This document shows, piece by piece, positions 6,626 through 15,324 of a stretch of DNA of 64,000 bases; position 1 is the first letter of the stretch, and each line of letters starts with the position of its first letter. Both the position numbers and the translations under genes were made by a program. This DNA comes from Noviluteimonas sp052115395. Its GTDB lineage: Bacteria > Pseudomonadota > Gammaproteobacteria > Xanthomonadales > Xanthomonadaceae. The stretch lies in the NCBI GenBank assembly GCA_052115395.1, contig JBFRGO010000002.1. One strand, written 5' to 3'. Below the pieces are notes generated by a model. That model was not told where the DNA came from. It saw nothing but the letters and a program-made list of their open reading frames with translations, and searched no databases.

Positions 6626-7533
6626 TCACGCGCGACGTCGGCGCCTTCCTCGCCCGTGCACGCACGCTCGCGCACGACTTCGGCCCGCCCACCGCGCGCG
6701 CCGCTTTCCTGGTCGCGCCCGACGGCTTTCGCCTCGCAACCGAGTCGGCCACCGACAACCGCTACATGGCCGACCAGGCCGGCTTCGACGCGGCGCGCGC
6801 ATCGGACGAACATCGCGCGCTGCATCGCGCGCTTGCGCAAGTCGTGCCGACGATTTGTTTCCCAGGCGATCCCGACGCGCCCGACGGCCTGTTCCCGAAC
6901 AACGTCTTCGCGACGGGGCAGGGGCGTTACATCGTCGGCCGCATGCGCCATGCGGTGCGCCAGCGCGAGGCCGCGCGCGCCGACATCCGTGCGTTCTTCG
7001 GCGGCGTGCTCGACTACGCCGAGATCGATCTCTCCGACCAGGTGCATCCCTGCGAACTCACCGGCGCGCTGGTCATCGACCGCGCGCGGGGCATCGGCTG
7101 GTGCGGCCTGTCGGAACGCTGCGACGAAATCGGCGCGCAGCTGATGCACGAAGCGCTCGGGCTGCGCGCGACGTTGCTGTTCGACCTGGCGCCGGGCGAA
7201 TACCACACCAACGTCGTGCTGGCGGTGCTTGCCGGTCGCGCCGCGCTCGTGTGTCCGCGCGGATTCGCCGACCCGGCGGTGGTCGAGGCGCTGCGCGCGC
7301 TGTACGCCCCGCACGCGATCGTCCTGTCGGAGGCCGAACATGCGGCCTTCGCGGGCAACGCCATCGCCCTGTCGCACGAGGTCGTGTGGATGAGCGCAGG
7401 GGCCGGCCGCGCCCTCTCGGCGTCGACGCGGCAGGCCCTCGCCCATGCGGGTTTCGAGATCCGCACGGTTGCGATGGGGGCTATCGAGGCGGCCGGTGGC
7501 TCCCTCCGCTGTTGCGTCGGGGAGCTCTTCTGA
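6622..7533 (+). CDS. ctlX: CtlX-like guanidino/ureido hydrolase (arginine deiminase superfamily)
   Basis: A 303-residue protein of the amidinotransferase fold. Visible landmarks are PDGLFPNNVFAT near residue 90, an acidic/His segment QVHPCELTGALV, YHTNVVLAV with the catalytic His near residue 195, and the C-terminal nucleophile region GGSLRCCVGELF. This matches citrulline/arginine-utilisation hydrolases (CtlX) and dimethylargininase relatives, which hydrolyse a guanidino or ureido carbon through a Cys intermediate. ATG 6622 overlaps the dusA stop. An arginase gene lies 7 kb away, so arginine/citrulline use is plausible. The exact substrate (citrulline, arginine or methylarginine) is not decided by sequence. 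Confidence 0.75.
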   Translation: MITRDVGAFLARARTLAHDFGPPTARAAFLVAPDGFRLATESATDNRYMADQAGFDAARASDEHRALHRALAQVVPTICFPGDPDAPDGLFPNNVFATGQGRYIVGRMRHAVRQREAARADIRAFFGGVLDYAEIDLSDQVHPCELTGALVIDRARGIGWCGLSERCDEIGAQLMHEALGLRATLLFDLAPGEYHTNVVLAVLAGRAALVCPRGFADPAVVEALRALYAPHAIVLSEAEHAAFAGNAIALSHEVVWMSAGAGRALSASTRQALAHAGFEIRTVAMGAIEAAGGSLRCCVGELF

Positions 7534-7663
7534 GGGGTGCGCAACGTCATCGCCGGCGCGACCGGCCATGAACGGCGCCCCCGCGTGAAGAAAAAGTTCA
7601 GACGTGATTCACTGCCGCGTTCGAAAAATGGCCTCCCCTGCTGGATCAACGAGCCGACCGCCC

Positions 7664-8041
7664 ATGTCGTCGCTGTCGCTGTCCCTGTCCCGAATGTCGC
7701 TGGCGCTCGCCCTGTCGGGCGCGTGCGCCGTGGCGTGGGCCCAGCCGCAGCCGCCGAAGCCGCAGCCGCCGCAACCGCAGCAGCAGCCGCGCTCGCCGCA
7801 TCGCGACCAGCAGCAGGGCCTGTCCGAATCGGTGCGGCGCGCCGAGCGCAACGGCCAGGTGCTCAGCGCCGAGCAGGTGCAGTCCGACGGACGCGACGTG
7901 AATCGTGTCAAGATCATCGACGACAAGGGTCGCGTGCGTGTGTTCTGGGATGATCCGGCGGCGAAGCCGCGGGACGGCGGGAAACGGCGGCAGGACAAGC
8001 CCCGTACACGCTCCGACGACGACGGCGACCCCACCCTCTGA
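7664..8041 (+). CDS. Small exported PepSY-like protein upstream of phoPQ
   Basis: 125 residues. A signal peptide ends near AWAQ (about residue 27), followed by a Pro/Gln low-complexity stretch and then a half-PepSY module at about 55-95 (ESVRRAERNGQVLSAEQV and the beta pair RVKIIDDKGRVRVFW). The C-terminus is Arg/Asp-rich. PepSY proteins often precede PhoP/PhoQ-type genes in this family and may modulate sensing or periplasmic proteolysis; that is inferred from position. ATG 7664 is chosen because it starts the signal peptide. The 40-bp gap to phoP suggests co-transcription. Confidence 0.75.
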   Translation: MSSLSLSLSRMSLALALSGACAVAWAQPQPPKPQPPQPQQQPRSPHRDQQQGLSESVRRAERNGQVLSAEQVQSDGRDVNRVKIIDDKGRVRVFWDDPAAKPRDGGKRRQDKPRTRSDDDGDPTL

Positions 8042-8081
8042 GCCAACGGCCGCTCAGGCCTTACGCAGACACGGAGTCACC

Positions 8082-8765
8082 ATGCGCATCCTGCTCGTCG
8101 AAGACGAAGCCCCGCTTCGCGAAACCCTCTCGGCCCGCCTCAAGCGCGAAGGATTCGCCGTGGACTCCGCCCAGGACGGCGAAGAAGGCCTGTACATGGG
8201 GCGCGAAGTGCCCTTCGATCTCGGCATCATCGACCTGGGCCTGCCCAAGATGTCGGGCATGGAATTGATCAAGGCCCTGCGCGACGAGGGCAAGAAATTC
8301 CCCGTGCTCATCCTGACCGCCCGTTCCTCGTGGCAGGACAAGGTCGAAGGCCTGAAGCAAGGCGCCGACGATTACCTGGTCAAGCCCTTCCACGTCGAGG
8401 AACTGCTCGCGCGCATCAACGCGCTCGTGCGCCGCGCCGCGGGCTGGAGCAAGCCCACGCTCGAATGCGGCCCGGTCGTGCTCGACCTCGCCGCGCAAAC
8501 GGTGACGGTCAACGGCGGCAACGTCGACCTGACCTCGTACGAATACAAGGTGCTCGAGTACCTGATGATGCACGCCGGCGAGCTGGTCTCGAAGGCCGAC
8601 CTCACCGAGCACATCTACCAGCAGGATTTCGACCGCGACTCCAACGTGCTCGAAGTCTTCATCGGCCGCCTGCGCAAGAAACTCGATCCCGAAGGCGAGC
8701 TCAAGCCGATCGAGACCGTGCGCGGACGCGGTTACCGCTTCGCGATCCCGCGCAGCGGGGATTGA
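8082..8765 (+). CDS. phoP: PhoP-type OmpR-family response regulator
   Basis: 227 residues: receiver domain 1-115 with acidic pair at 8-9, phosphorylation site Asp51 (IIDLGLP), the conserved Thr in ILTARSS and Lys in VKPF, then an OmpR winged helix with RLRKKLDPEGELKPIETVRGRGYRF split across the recognition helix and wing. The ATG at 8082 lies 40 bp after the PepSY-like gene and 11 bp separate its stop from phoQ. PhoP regulates membrane, polymyxin resistance and Mg-related genes in relatives; the targets here cannot be seen. Confidence 0.9.
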   Translation: MRILLVEDEAPLRETLSARLKREGFAVDSAQDGEEGLYMGREVPFDLGIIDLGLPKMSGMELIKALRDEGKKFPVLILTARSSWQDKVEGLKQGADDYLVKPFHVEELLARINALVRRAAGWSKPTLECGPVVLDLAAQTVTVNGGNVDLTSYEYKVLEYLMMHAGELVSKADLTEHIYQQDFDRDSNVLEVFIGRLRKKLDPEGELKPIETVRGRGYRFAIPRSGD

Positions 8766-8776
8766 CCTCTTAGCCT

Positions 8777-10192
8777 GTGGGCGACGCGCTCTTCGACAAA
8801 GCTCGGTGGCGCGCGCGCTCATTGCAGTCGCGGCAGCTGCTCGCGGCCAGCCTGGGGTTGGTCGCCTTCCTCGCGCTCGCCGGCTACGCGCTCGACCGCG
8901 CGTTCCTCGAAACCGCGCAGAGCAATCTCCGCACGCGCCTTGAAAGCTACGCGCTGGAATACGCCAGCGGCATCGAGTTCCTGCGCGACGGCACCCTCTA
9001 CGTTCCCGACACCCCGCCCGAGCCGCGCTTCGAGCGCCCCGGCAGCGGGCTGTATGCCGAAGTGGTGTTGCCGAACGGGCATTGGGATTCGCCTTCGGCG
9101 CAGGGCCCGGAGCTTCCGCTGGGCGGCATGCTCGCGCCCGCGGTCGACAAGTTCGAAGGCCCGCTGCCGATCACCCGCAGCAACGGCCAGTCCGGCGAGA
9201 TCTACCGCCTCGGCAAGGGGCTGGTGTGGGCCGAGGGCGGGCCGCAGGGCGAGTTCCCGTACACCGTCTACATCTCCGAAGACACCAGCGCGCTCGCATC
9301 GCAGATCCGCGTGTTCCGCCGCGCGTTGTGGGGCTATCTCGGCGGCGCGGGGCTGGTGTTGTTGCTGCTGCAGATGCTCGTGCTGCGCTGGAGCCTGCGT
9401 CCGTTGCGCCAGGTCGTCGGCGAACTCAGGCGCGTGCATCGCGGCCAACTGGCGCACATGAGTGCGCAGCATCCGCGCGAACTCGAACCCCTCACCGAAA
9501 GCATCAACGCCTTCATCGAGAGCGAGCGCGAAAACCTCGACCGCCAGCGCAACACGCTGGCCGATCTCGCCCACAGCCTGAAGACGCCGCTCGCGGTGTT
9601 GCGCGCGCGCCTGGACAACCCGACGCCCGAAGCGGAGTTGCGCGAGGAAGTGGCGACGCAATTGCGGCGCATGAACGAAATGGTGTCCTACCAACTCGCG
9701 CGCGCGGCCTCCAGCGGCCATGCGTTGTTCGCAGCGCCCATCGACATCGAACCGCACGCCGAACAGATCGTGCGCGGGCTGGAGAAGGTGTATTCCTCGC
9801 GCAAAGTGTTGTGCGAATTCGAATTCGATCCCAATGCGCGCTTCCACGGCGAACCCGGCGACCTGCAGGAACTGCTCGGCAACCTGCTGGAGAACGCCTT
9901 CAAGTGGGCCAAGTCGCGCGTGCTGCTGACCGTCCGCGTGGGCGACACCTCACCCGGGCGTCGCGATGGCTTGCTGCTCGCCGTCGACGACGACGGCCCG
10001 GGCATCGCGACCGAGCGCGTCGCGCAATTGCTGCAGCGTGGCGTGCGTGGCGACGAACGCGTGCAGGGCCACGGCATCGGCCTGGCGATCGTGCAGGACA
10101 TCGTGCGTGGCTATCGCGGCGAGCTGGAAGTGCGACGTTCGGACGAACTGGGTGGCGCGCGCTTCGAAGTGAAACTCCCGCCCGGCCTCTGA
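8777..10192 (+). CDS. phoQ: PhoQ-type sensor histidine kinase
   Basis: 471 residues from GTG 8777. A first membrane helix (about 20-40), a periplasmic sensor of about 140 residues, a second helix (about 185-205), a HAMP segment, a dimerisation domain with the phospho-acceptor His in LADLAHSLKTPL, and a catalytic domain with N-box ELLGNLLENAFKWAK, G1 DDDGPGI and G2 GHGIGLAI. It phosphorylates the adjacent PhoP. The periplasmic region contains acidic residues but no clear Mg patch as in enteric PhoQ, so the signal is unknown. It converges with mtfA with a 1-bp gap and no terminator between. Confidence 0.9.
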   Translation: MGDALFDKARWRARSLQSRQLLAASLGLVAFLALAGYALDRAFLETAQSNLRTRLESYALEYASGIEFLRDGTLYVPDTPPEPRFERPGSGLYAEVVLPNGHWDSPSAQGPELPLGGMLAPAVDKFEGPLPITRSNGQSGEIYRLGKGLVWAEGGPQGEFPYTVYISEDTSALASQIRVFRRALWGYLGGAGLVLLLLQMLVLRWSLRPLRQVVGELRRVHRGQLAHMSAQHPRELEPLTESINAFIESERENLDRQRNTLADLAHSLKTPLAVLRARLDNPTPEAELREEVATQLRRMNEMVSYQLARAASSGHALFAAPIDIEPHAEQIVRGLEKVYSSRKVLCEFEFDPNARFHGEPGDLQELLGNLLENAFKWAKSRVLLTVRVGDTSPGRRDGLLLAVDDDGPGIATERVAQLLQRGVRGDERVQGHGIGLAIVQDIVRGYRGELEVRRSDELGGARFEVKLPPGL

Positions 10193-10193
10193 C

Positions 10194-10940
10194 TCAGGCG
10201 AAGGGCGAGGGGCCGTACAGGCGTTCCAGGTGCGCGGCGATCGCCGGCATGTCCTTGCGCAGCAACGCCGGCGCGCTGAAGTGGTATTCGGTGCAGACGG
10301 CGAAGAATTCCTCGGGCGCCTCGGCCGCGTAAGGATCGATGTCCGTCTTCCGATTGCGGTCCACGCGATCGGCGAACGCGTCGTAGGCCGTCTGGAAATC
10401 GCGCGCCCAATCGCGTTGCCAGGCACGCGGCAAGGGCGGCGTGCCATCGAGCACGCCGTCGAGCGCATCGAGTTTGTGCGCGATCTCATGCACGGCCACG
10501 CAGAAGCCCTCGCGCGGCGATTCGAAATCCGCCTGCACATCGGCCCACGACAGGATCACCGGGCCGGTTTCCCACGCTTCGCCGATGAGCTCGTCGTCCC
10601 ATTCGTGCAGCACGCCCGCGGCATCGACGTGCGTGCGATTGACGCGGAAGGCATCGGGATAGACGAGCAGTTGCGACCAGCCGTGCAGTCCCTCGGCGCC
10701 GAACTCGATCAGCGGCAGGCAGCACAGGGCGGCGAGTTGGATGCGCTGGAGGTCGTCCAGATGCAGATCGCCGACCGGCGTGATCGCTTTTTCGTGCACG
10801 AAGCGCGAGGCGAGCACGTGCAGTTTCGCCTGTCGTTGGGCATCGAGCGGCGCGATGAAGGGAACGTGCGCGATCGCCTCGCGCCAGAGCGCTTCATCGA
10901 TGGGGTCGGGGCGCAGGAGGCGCCGGAAAAGCGAACGCAA
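10194..10940 (-). CDS. mtfA: MtfA-like M90 zinc metallopeptidase
   Basis: 248 residues, cytosolic. The zinc site HEIAH lies near residue 150, in the segment FCVAVHEIAHKLDALDG, with a downstream Glu-rich helix EAPEEFFAVCTEYHF giving the third ligand region. In E. coli MtfA binds the Mlc repressor and so modulates glucose PTS expression, and it has aminopeptidase activity. Whether Mlc exists in this organism cannot be seen, so only the peptidase fold is firm. Confidence 0.88.
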   Translation of the reverse strand: MRSLFRRLLRPDPIDEALWREAIAHVPFIAPLDAQRQAKLHVLASRFVHEKAITPVGDLHLDDLQRIQLAALCCLPLIEFGAEGLHGWSQLLVYPDAFRVNRTHVDAAGVLHEWDDELIGEAWETGPVILSWADVQADFESPREGFCVAVHEIAHKLDALDGVLDGTPPLPRAWQRDWARDFQTAYDAFADRVDRNRKTDIDPYAAEAPEEFFAVCTEYHFSAPALLRKDMPAIAAHLERLYGPSPFA

Positions 10941-10961
10941 GCGACGAGCTTTGCGGCAGGC

Positions 10962-11282
10962 TTAGCGGAACATGCCCGGCAGGAAGCTGTGCCAACGCGG
11001 CGTCGGCATGCGCGGGGCATCCTCGTCCGTATCGCCGCGCGCGGCAGGCAAGGCCTTCACGGCCTTGGCGCGCACCGGTTGCGAGATCGAGGCGGTGACG
11101 CGCGGCTTGGCCGGGGTCTTGGCATTGGCCGCCGCAACGGCGTTCTCGACTTCGTCGCACTGCTGCAGGCTGCCGCCCTTGCCACCGCCACCACCGCCGG
11201 GGCCGGCCAGGTGCACATCGCGCGCAGCAACGCCCGTGCTGGCGAGCAGCATCAATACGCAGAACAGGGCACGGGACGTCAT
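10962..11282 (-). CDS. Unknown exported protein with Gly-rich segment
   Basis: 106 residues. A signal peptide (residues 1-20, ending near VAAR) is followed by a short Gly-rich segment GPGGGGGGKGG, two Lys/Ala-rich stretches and a C-terminal hydrophobic end FLPGMFR. No domain recognised. It sits 21 bp upstream of mtfA on the same strand, so the two are probably co-transcribed. A -10-like TATAGT (minus strand, 11332-11337) lies 50 bp upstream of the ATG. Confidence 0.6.
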   Translation of the reverse strand: MTSRALFCVLMLLASTGVAARDVHLAGPGGGGGGKGGSLQQCDEVENAVAAANAKTPAKPRVTASISQPVRAKAVKALPAARGDTDEDAPRMPTPRWHSFLPGMFR

Positions 11283-11440
11283 GGCAGGATCCTGGTGCGG
11301 TGGGGTGCACGGCCAGGGGAACAGGCCCCGGACTATAACGTGGATGCGGCCTGCACGCAGAACGTTGCAAGGGCCGGCGACCGCCTGTCGGTCGGGGGAA
11401 ACGTAGAATCGCCGCTTCCCCCGCGCCGGCCCCGACCCGC

Positions 11441-12439
11441 ATGGACGACCGCGACCTCCTCGCAAGGCTGGCGCAAGGCCCTGCCAGCGGCGATTCCCTC
11501 GCCCGCGCGGCCGGCACCACGCGCGCGGCAATCTGGAAGCGGATCGAGGCTTTGCGCGCGGCCGGCGTCGGCATCGCGGCGCGCCCCGGCAGCGGTTACG
11601 CACTCGAACAGCCGATCGACCTGCTCGACGCAACCGCCATTCAGCGAGCGCTCCCCGCGCCGGTGCGTGAGGCGATTGGTACCTTCGAACTGGCGTGGTC
11701 GATCGACTCGACCAATACCGAACTGCTGCGCCGCAGCACCGATGTGCGCAAAGCGGACGTTTTGCTGGCCGAACGCCAGACCGGCGGCCGCGGTCGGCGC
11801 GGACGCACCTGGGCTTCGCCGCTGGCAGCCCATCTGTATCTGTCGATCGCGCGGCATTTCGGTGGCGGGCTCGCGCGCCTGGGCGGCCTGCCCCTGGTCG
11901 CCGGCGTGGCCGCGGCCGAAGCGCTGCATGCGCTCGGCTACACCGACGTCAAACTCAAATGGCCCAACGACCTGGTCGTCGAAGACGGCGCCGGCCTGCG
12001 CAAGCTCGGCGGCCTGCTCGTCGAAGGCGGCGGCGAACACGGCGGCCCCGTGCGCGCGGTGATCGGCCTGGGCCTCAACGTGCGCATGCCCTCGGCCTTC
12101 GCGCGCGAGATCGACCAACCCTGGTGCGACCTGGCCGCGCTCGCCGAACACGCACGCGTCGAATTGCACACACGCAATGCCATCGCGGCGGTCGTGCTCT
12201 CGCATCTGTTGCCGGCCCTGGGCCTGTTCGATCGCGATGGGCTCGATCCCTTCCTCGCGCGACACGCCGCGGTCGACGCCCTCGCCGGCCGCCCGATCGT
12301 CCTGCACCAGCACGACGGAAAGCGGAACGCCGTCGCGGAAGGCCTCGCGCCCGACGGTGCATTGCGCGTTCGCCTCGACGACGGTCAGGTGCGTGTGGTC
12401 CACTCCGGCGAAGTCAGCGTTCGGACACGCGGGGCATGA
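11441..12439 (+). CDS. birA: Biotin-[acetyl-CoA-carboxylase] ligase / biotin operon repressor
   Basis: 332 residues. An N-terminal winged helix (about 1-60, with TTRAAIWKRIEALRAAGVGI) is the DNA-binding part; the ligase domain has the adenylate loop GGRGRRGRTW near residue 113 and the biotin-site segment LKWPNDLVVE near 168, followed by a small C-terminal SH3-like domain. It attaches biotin to AccB and can repress biotin genes. A -10-like TAGAAT lies at 11404-11409, 31 bp upstream. The stop overlaps coaX by 4 nt. Confidence 0.93.
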   Translation: MDDRDLLARLAQGPASGDSLARAAGTTRAAIWKRIEALRAAGVGIAARPGSGYALEQPIDLLDATAIQRALPAPVREAIGTFELAWSIDSTNTELLRRSTDVRKADVLLAERQTGGRGRRGRTWASPLAAHLYLSIARHFGGGLARLGGLPLVAGVAAAEALHALGYTDVKLKWPNDLVVEDGAGLRKLGGLLVEGGGEHGGPVRAVIGLGLNVRMPSAFAREIDQPWCDLAALAEHARVELHTRNAIAAVVLSHLLPALGLFDRDGLDPFLARHAAVDALAGRPIVLHQHDGKRNAVAEGLAPDGALRVRLDDGQVRVVHSGEVSVRTRGA

Positions 12440-13149
12440 AGCAGGACTGGCTGTTCGATTTCGGCAACACGCGACTGAAGTGCGCGCCGCTCGGCGCGGA
12501 CGGCAGCGTCGGAGCCGTGCGTGCCTGCGCGCCTTCCGAAGTCGATGCCTTGCCCTCGGGCGAGGTGGCGTATGTCGCCAGCGTCGCCGGCGAAGACGCG
12601 CGCGTGCAGTTGCTCGATGCCTTGTCGCAGCGCTTTCGCCGCATCTGCCTCGCGCGCACGTCGGTGGCCTTCGGCGCGTTGCGCATCGCGTACGCCCATC
12701 CGCAGAAACTTGGTGTCGACCGCTTCCTCGCGATGGCCGGCGCATACGATGCGTGGCCTGCATTGATCGTCGGCGTGGGCACCGGGCTGACGATCGACCT
12801 GGTCGACGGCACCGGACGCCACCACGGTGGCCGCATCGCCCCCTCGCCGACGCTCATGCGCGAAATGCTGCACGCCCGCGCGACCCAACTTGCGCCGACG
12901 GGCGGCACGTACGTCGAATTCGCCGACGACACCGAAGACGCCCTCGTCTCCGGTTGCGAAGGTGCGGCGCTCGCGCTCGTCGAACGTAGTGTCGCGGAAG
13001 CCACGCGCCAACTCGGCACGCGCCCGCAATTGCTGTTGCACGGCGGCGGCGCCGCGCCCTTGCACGCGCACCTCGACGACGCGCACGCCCGTCCGGCGCT
13101 CGTGCTCGAAGGCCTCGCGCGCTGGGCGCTCATGGACGTCGTTGCATGA
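12436..13149 (+). CDS. coaX: Type III pantothenate kinase
   Basis: 237 residues, ASKHA fold. Phosphate-1 motif LFDFGNTRLK at 6-15, pantothenate-site segment PQKLGVDRFLAMAGAYDAW near 96-114 and phosphate-2 motif GVGTGLTIDLVDG near 119. It phosphorylates pantothenate, the first step to CoA; type III enzymes use a monovalent cation and are not feedback-inhibited by CoA. The start overlaps the birA stop and the stop overlaps the SPOR gene start (13146-13149), forming a three-gene operon. Confidence 0.93.
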   Translation: MKQDWLFDFGNTRLKCAPLGADGSVGAVRACAPSEVDALPSGEVAYVASVAGEDARVQLLDALSQRFRRICLARTSVAFGALRIAYAHPQKLGVDRFLAMAGAYDAWPALIVGVGTGLTIDLVDGTGRHHGGRIAPSPTLMREMLHARATQLAPTGGTYVEFADDTEDALVSGCEGAALALVERSVAEATRQLGTRPQLLLHGGGAAPLHAHLDDAHARPALVLEGLARWALMDVVA

Positions 13150-13820
13150 AGCAACGCGCCCTCATCGTGTTGCTGGTCGTGATGAACCTCGGCGTCGCCG
13201 CGTGGTGGGTCTCGCGCAAGCCGCCCGTGCAGGAAGACCGCATCGCAGCGCCCGAAGGCGTGCCGCGCCTGCAATTGCTGCAGGAGGCGCCGCAACGCCC
13301 GCGCCCCGCGACGCCGGTCCCCGCCGCATCGGTGGCCGTCGCCGCGATCCCGGCCGATGCGCGTTGCGTCTCCTTCGGTCCCTTCGACAATCCCGCCTTG
13401 TTGCGCCGCGCACAGGAGCGGTTGGGACCGCAGGTGTTACGCGCGACGGTGCGCAATGAAATCCGCGGCGCGCCGCGCGGGTGGCGCGTGTTCGCGCCGC
13501 GCCAGGCCAGCCGCGAAGCCGCGCAGGCCCTCGCCGATCGCATGACGGCGGCGGGCCTGGACGATTTGCTCGTCATGCCGGCGGGCGTGGATCAGGACAG
13601 CGTCGCGCTCGGGCGTTTCGGCAGTGAAGACTCCGCGCGCCGCCGCCAGGCGCAGGTGCAGGCGAAGGGGTTCGCGGACGTGCAGGTCGAACCGATCGGC
13701 GACGTGCGCACGCAGGGCTGGATCGATGTCGCCGCACCGGCGGCCTTCGACGCAGCCCTCGCCGCGCGGGACATCGCCGCGCCGCGCACGCAACCGGCGG
13801 ACTGCGCGTCGTTGCGCTGA
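13146..13820 (+). CDS. Membrane-anchored SPOR-domain protein
   Basis: 224 residues. One N-terminal membrane helix (about 5-22, ending WWVSRK), a Pro/Ala linker, a middle region with CVSFGPFDNPALLRRAQ (a half SPOR-like repeat, about 74-90), and a SPOR domain at about 115-185 that begins GWRVFAPRQASREAA. SPOR domains bind denuded glycan strands at the septum, so a cell-division or peptidoglycan role is likely. It is the last gene of the birA-coaX operon. Confidence 0.8.
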   Translation: MKQRALIVLLVVMNLGVAAWWVSRKPPVQEDRIAAPEGVPRLQLLQEAPQRPRPATPVPAASVAVAAIPADARCVSFGPFDNPALLRRAQERLGPQVLRATVRNEIRGAPRGWRVFAPRQASREAAQALADRMTAAGLDDLLVMPAGVDQDSVALGRFGSEDSARRRQAQVQAKGFADVQVEPIGDVRTQGWIDVAAPAAFDAALAARDIAAPRTQPADCASLR

Positions 13821-13839
13821 TGCGCCAATGGGGTAGGAT
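13812..13839 (+). promoter_or_regulatory. Candidate promoter of tRNA-Thr
   Basis: TTGCGC (13812-13817) and TAGGAT (13834-13839) are separated by 16 bp, and the -10 ends 12 bp before the first base of the tRNA. The -35 overlaps the end of the SPOR gene. Confidence 0.45.
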
Positions 13840-13851
13840 GCCCGCGCTTTC

Positions 13852-13927
13852 GCCGGCATAGCTCAGTTGGTAGAGCAACCGCCTTGTAAGCGGTAGGTCG
13901 TCAGTTCGATTCTGACTGCCGGCACCA
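13852..13927 (+). tRNA. tRNA-Thr (anticodon TGT)
   Basis: 76 nt with encoded CCA. Acceptor arms GCCGGCA and TGCCGGC pair fully; D-arm GCTC/GAGC; anticodon stem ACCGC/GCGGT around loop CTTGTAA with anticodon TGT (reads ACA); T-arm GTCAG/CTGAC with TTCGATT loop. All expected elements are present. Confidence 0.97.
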
Positions 13928-13968
13928 CGCTCCGCGGCGTCCCGCGCCGCATGCGATACCATCCCGGC

Positions 13969-14892
13969 ATGGCTCGCACCTATCCCCCCGTCAGTCTCCT
14001 GGGCGCGCCGACAGACGTCGGCGCCGGTCATCGTGGTGCGGGCCTCGGCCCCGAAGCACTGCGCATCGCGGGTTTGCCCGAGGCGCTCATCGCGCGCGGC
14101 ATCGACCTGGTCGATCGCGGCAACCTCGATGGCCCGCGCAATCCGTGGCAACCGCCGAACGATGGCTACCGGCACCTGAAGGAAGTCGTCGACTGGAACC
14201 GCGTGGTCATGGAAGCGGTGGCCTCCGAACTCTCGGCCGGGCGCATGCCCATCCTGCTGGGCGGCGACCATTGCCTGGGCATCGGTTCGATCACCGCGGT
14301 GGCCAAGCATTGCCGGCGCACCGGGAAGAAACTGCGCGTGCTCTGGCTCGACGCGCACGCCGATTTCAACACGCACAACGTCACGCCGTCGGGCAACATC
14401 CACGGCATGCCGGTCGCGTGCCTGTGCGGCCTGGGCCCGCGCGAACTGACCAACATCGGCGGCAGCGCGCCCGCATTGCAGGCCGGCGAGATCCGCCAGA
14501 TCGGCATCCGTTCCGTCGACGAAGGCGAGAAGCGGCTGGTCAAGGAACACGGGCTGGACGTGTACGACATGCGCTACATCGACGAAGTCGGCATGAAGCG
14601 CGCGATGGAAGCCGCGCTGGAAGGCGTCGACGCCGACACGCATGTGCACGTGAGCTTCGACGTCGACTTCCTCGACCCGAGCATCGCGCCCGGCGTGGGC
14701 ACCACGGTGCCCGGCGGCCCGAACTATCGCGAAGCGCAACTGGTGATGGAGATGATCGCCGACACCGGGCGCATGGGTTCGCTGGACATCGTCGAACTCA
14801 ACCCTTTGCTCGATGCGCGCAATGCAACCGCGCAGCTGGCCGTGGACCTGGTCGAGAGCCTGTTCGGCAAGTCGACATTGATGCGCGACTGA
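13969..14892 (+). CDS. rocF: Arginase
   Basis: 307 residues. The binuclear manganese ligands are all visible: GGDHCLGIGS, DAHADFN and SFDVDFLDP, with the substrate loop NIHGMP and SVDEGE. It hydrolyses arginine to ornithine and urea. No urease or ornithine aminotransferase is adjacent, although two class III aminotransferases lie 20 kb downstream. ATG 13969 is chosen over an in-frame ATG at 13951 because it begins at the conserved family start. Confidence 0.93.
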   Translation: MARTYPPVSLLGAPTDVGAGHRGAGLGPEALRIAGLPEALIARGIDLVDRGNLDGPRNPWQPPNDGYRHLKEVVDWNRVVMEAVASELSAGRMPILLGGDHCLGIGSITAVAKHCRRTGKKLRVLWLDAHADFNTHNVTPSGNIHGMPVACLCGLGPRELTNIGGSAPALQAGEIRQIGIRSVDEGEKRLVKEHGLDVYDMRYIDEVGMKRAMEAALEGVDADTHVHVSFDVDFLDPSIAPGVGTTVPGGPNYREAQLVMEMIADTGRMGSLDIVELNPLLDARNATAQLAVDLVESLFGKSTLMRD

Positions 14893-15048
14893 CGACGCGT
14901 CGTTGACGCGGCCTGCACGCGACGAATCAATCCCTGAACGAACCGAGCAACGCTGTGTCGCATTCGACACCGCGTTCACGGCCGCTTGCGTGGAATGCCC
15001 TCGCGGACGGCGGAGTGTCGTCCCTTCCATCCCCAGGAGAGACATTCG

Positions 15049-15216
15049 ATGAATCGTACGGCACTCAAGCGCTCCGTTTACCTGCTCATCCTCGCCATGT
15101 TCTCGATGAACATGCTCGCCGCCTGCAACACGATGGCTGGCGCCGGCAAGGACGTGCAGAAGGCGGGCGAAAAGGTGGAAGACAAGGCCGAGGACTGCAA
15201 GGACAGCCATTGCTGA
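15049..15216 (+). CDS. Entericidin-like small lipoprotein
   Basis: 55 residues. A charged start, a hydrophobic leader and lipobox LAAC with Cys26, then a short mature part rich in Lys/Glu/Asp (AGKDVQKAGEKVEDKAEDC), typical of EcnA/EcnB proteins, which are stress-induced membrane lipoproteins. A clear ribosome site AGGAGA lies at 15035-15040. A strong terminator follows. The two extra Cys residues near the C-terminus are unusual for the family. Confidence 0.85.
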   Translation: MNRTALKRSVYLLILAMFSMNMLAACNTMAGAGKDVQKAGEKVEDKAEDCKDSHC

Positions 15217-15277
15217 GGCCCGACGAGGGAGGGAAGCGGCGTACAGGAGTGGCGCCGCGGTATGCATGGAAGCTATG

Positions 15278-15313
15278 AAAGGGACGGCCCGGTGGACCCC
15301 GGGCCGTCCCTTT
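15278..15313. terminator. Strong bidirectional terminator
   Basis: A 12-bp perfect stem (15281-15292 with 15299-15310) around a 6-nt loop, with AAA before and TTTT after. It ends the entericidin transcript on the plus strand and can also serve the minus-strand gene ending at 15325. Confidence 0.9.
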
Positions 15314-15324
15314 TCCTTTGCGCC

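Noticed and set aside
15293..15298. TGGACC near 15.3 kb as another iteron
   Set aside because: It is the loop of a strong terminator and isolated from any replication gene.
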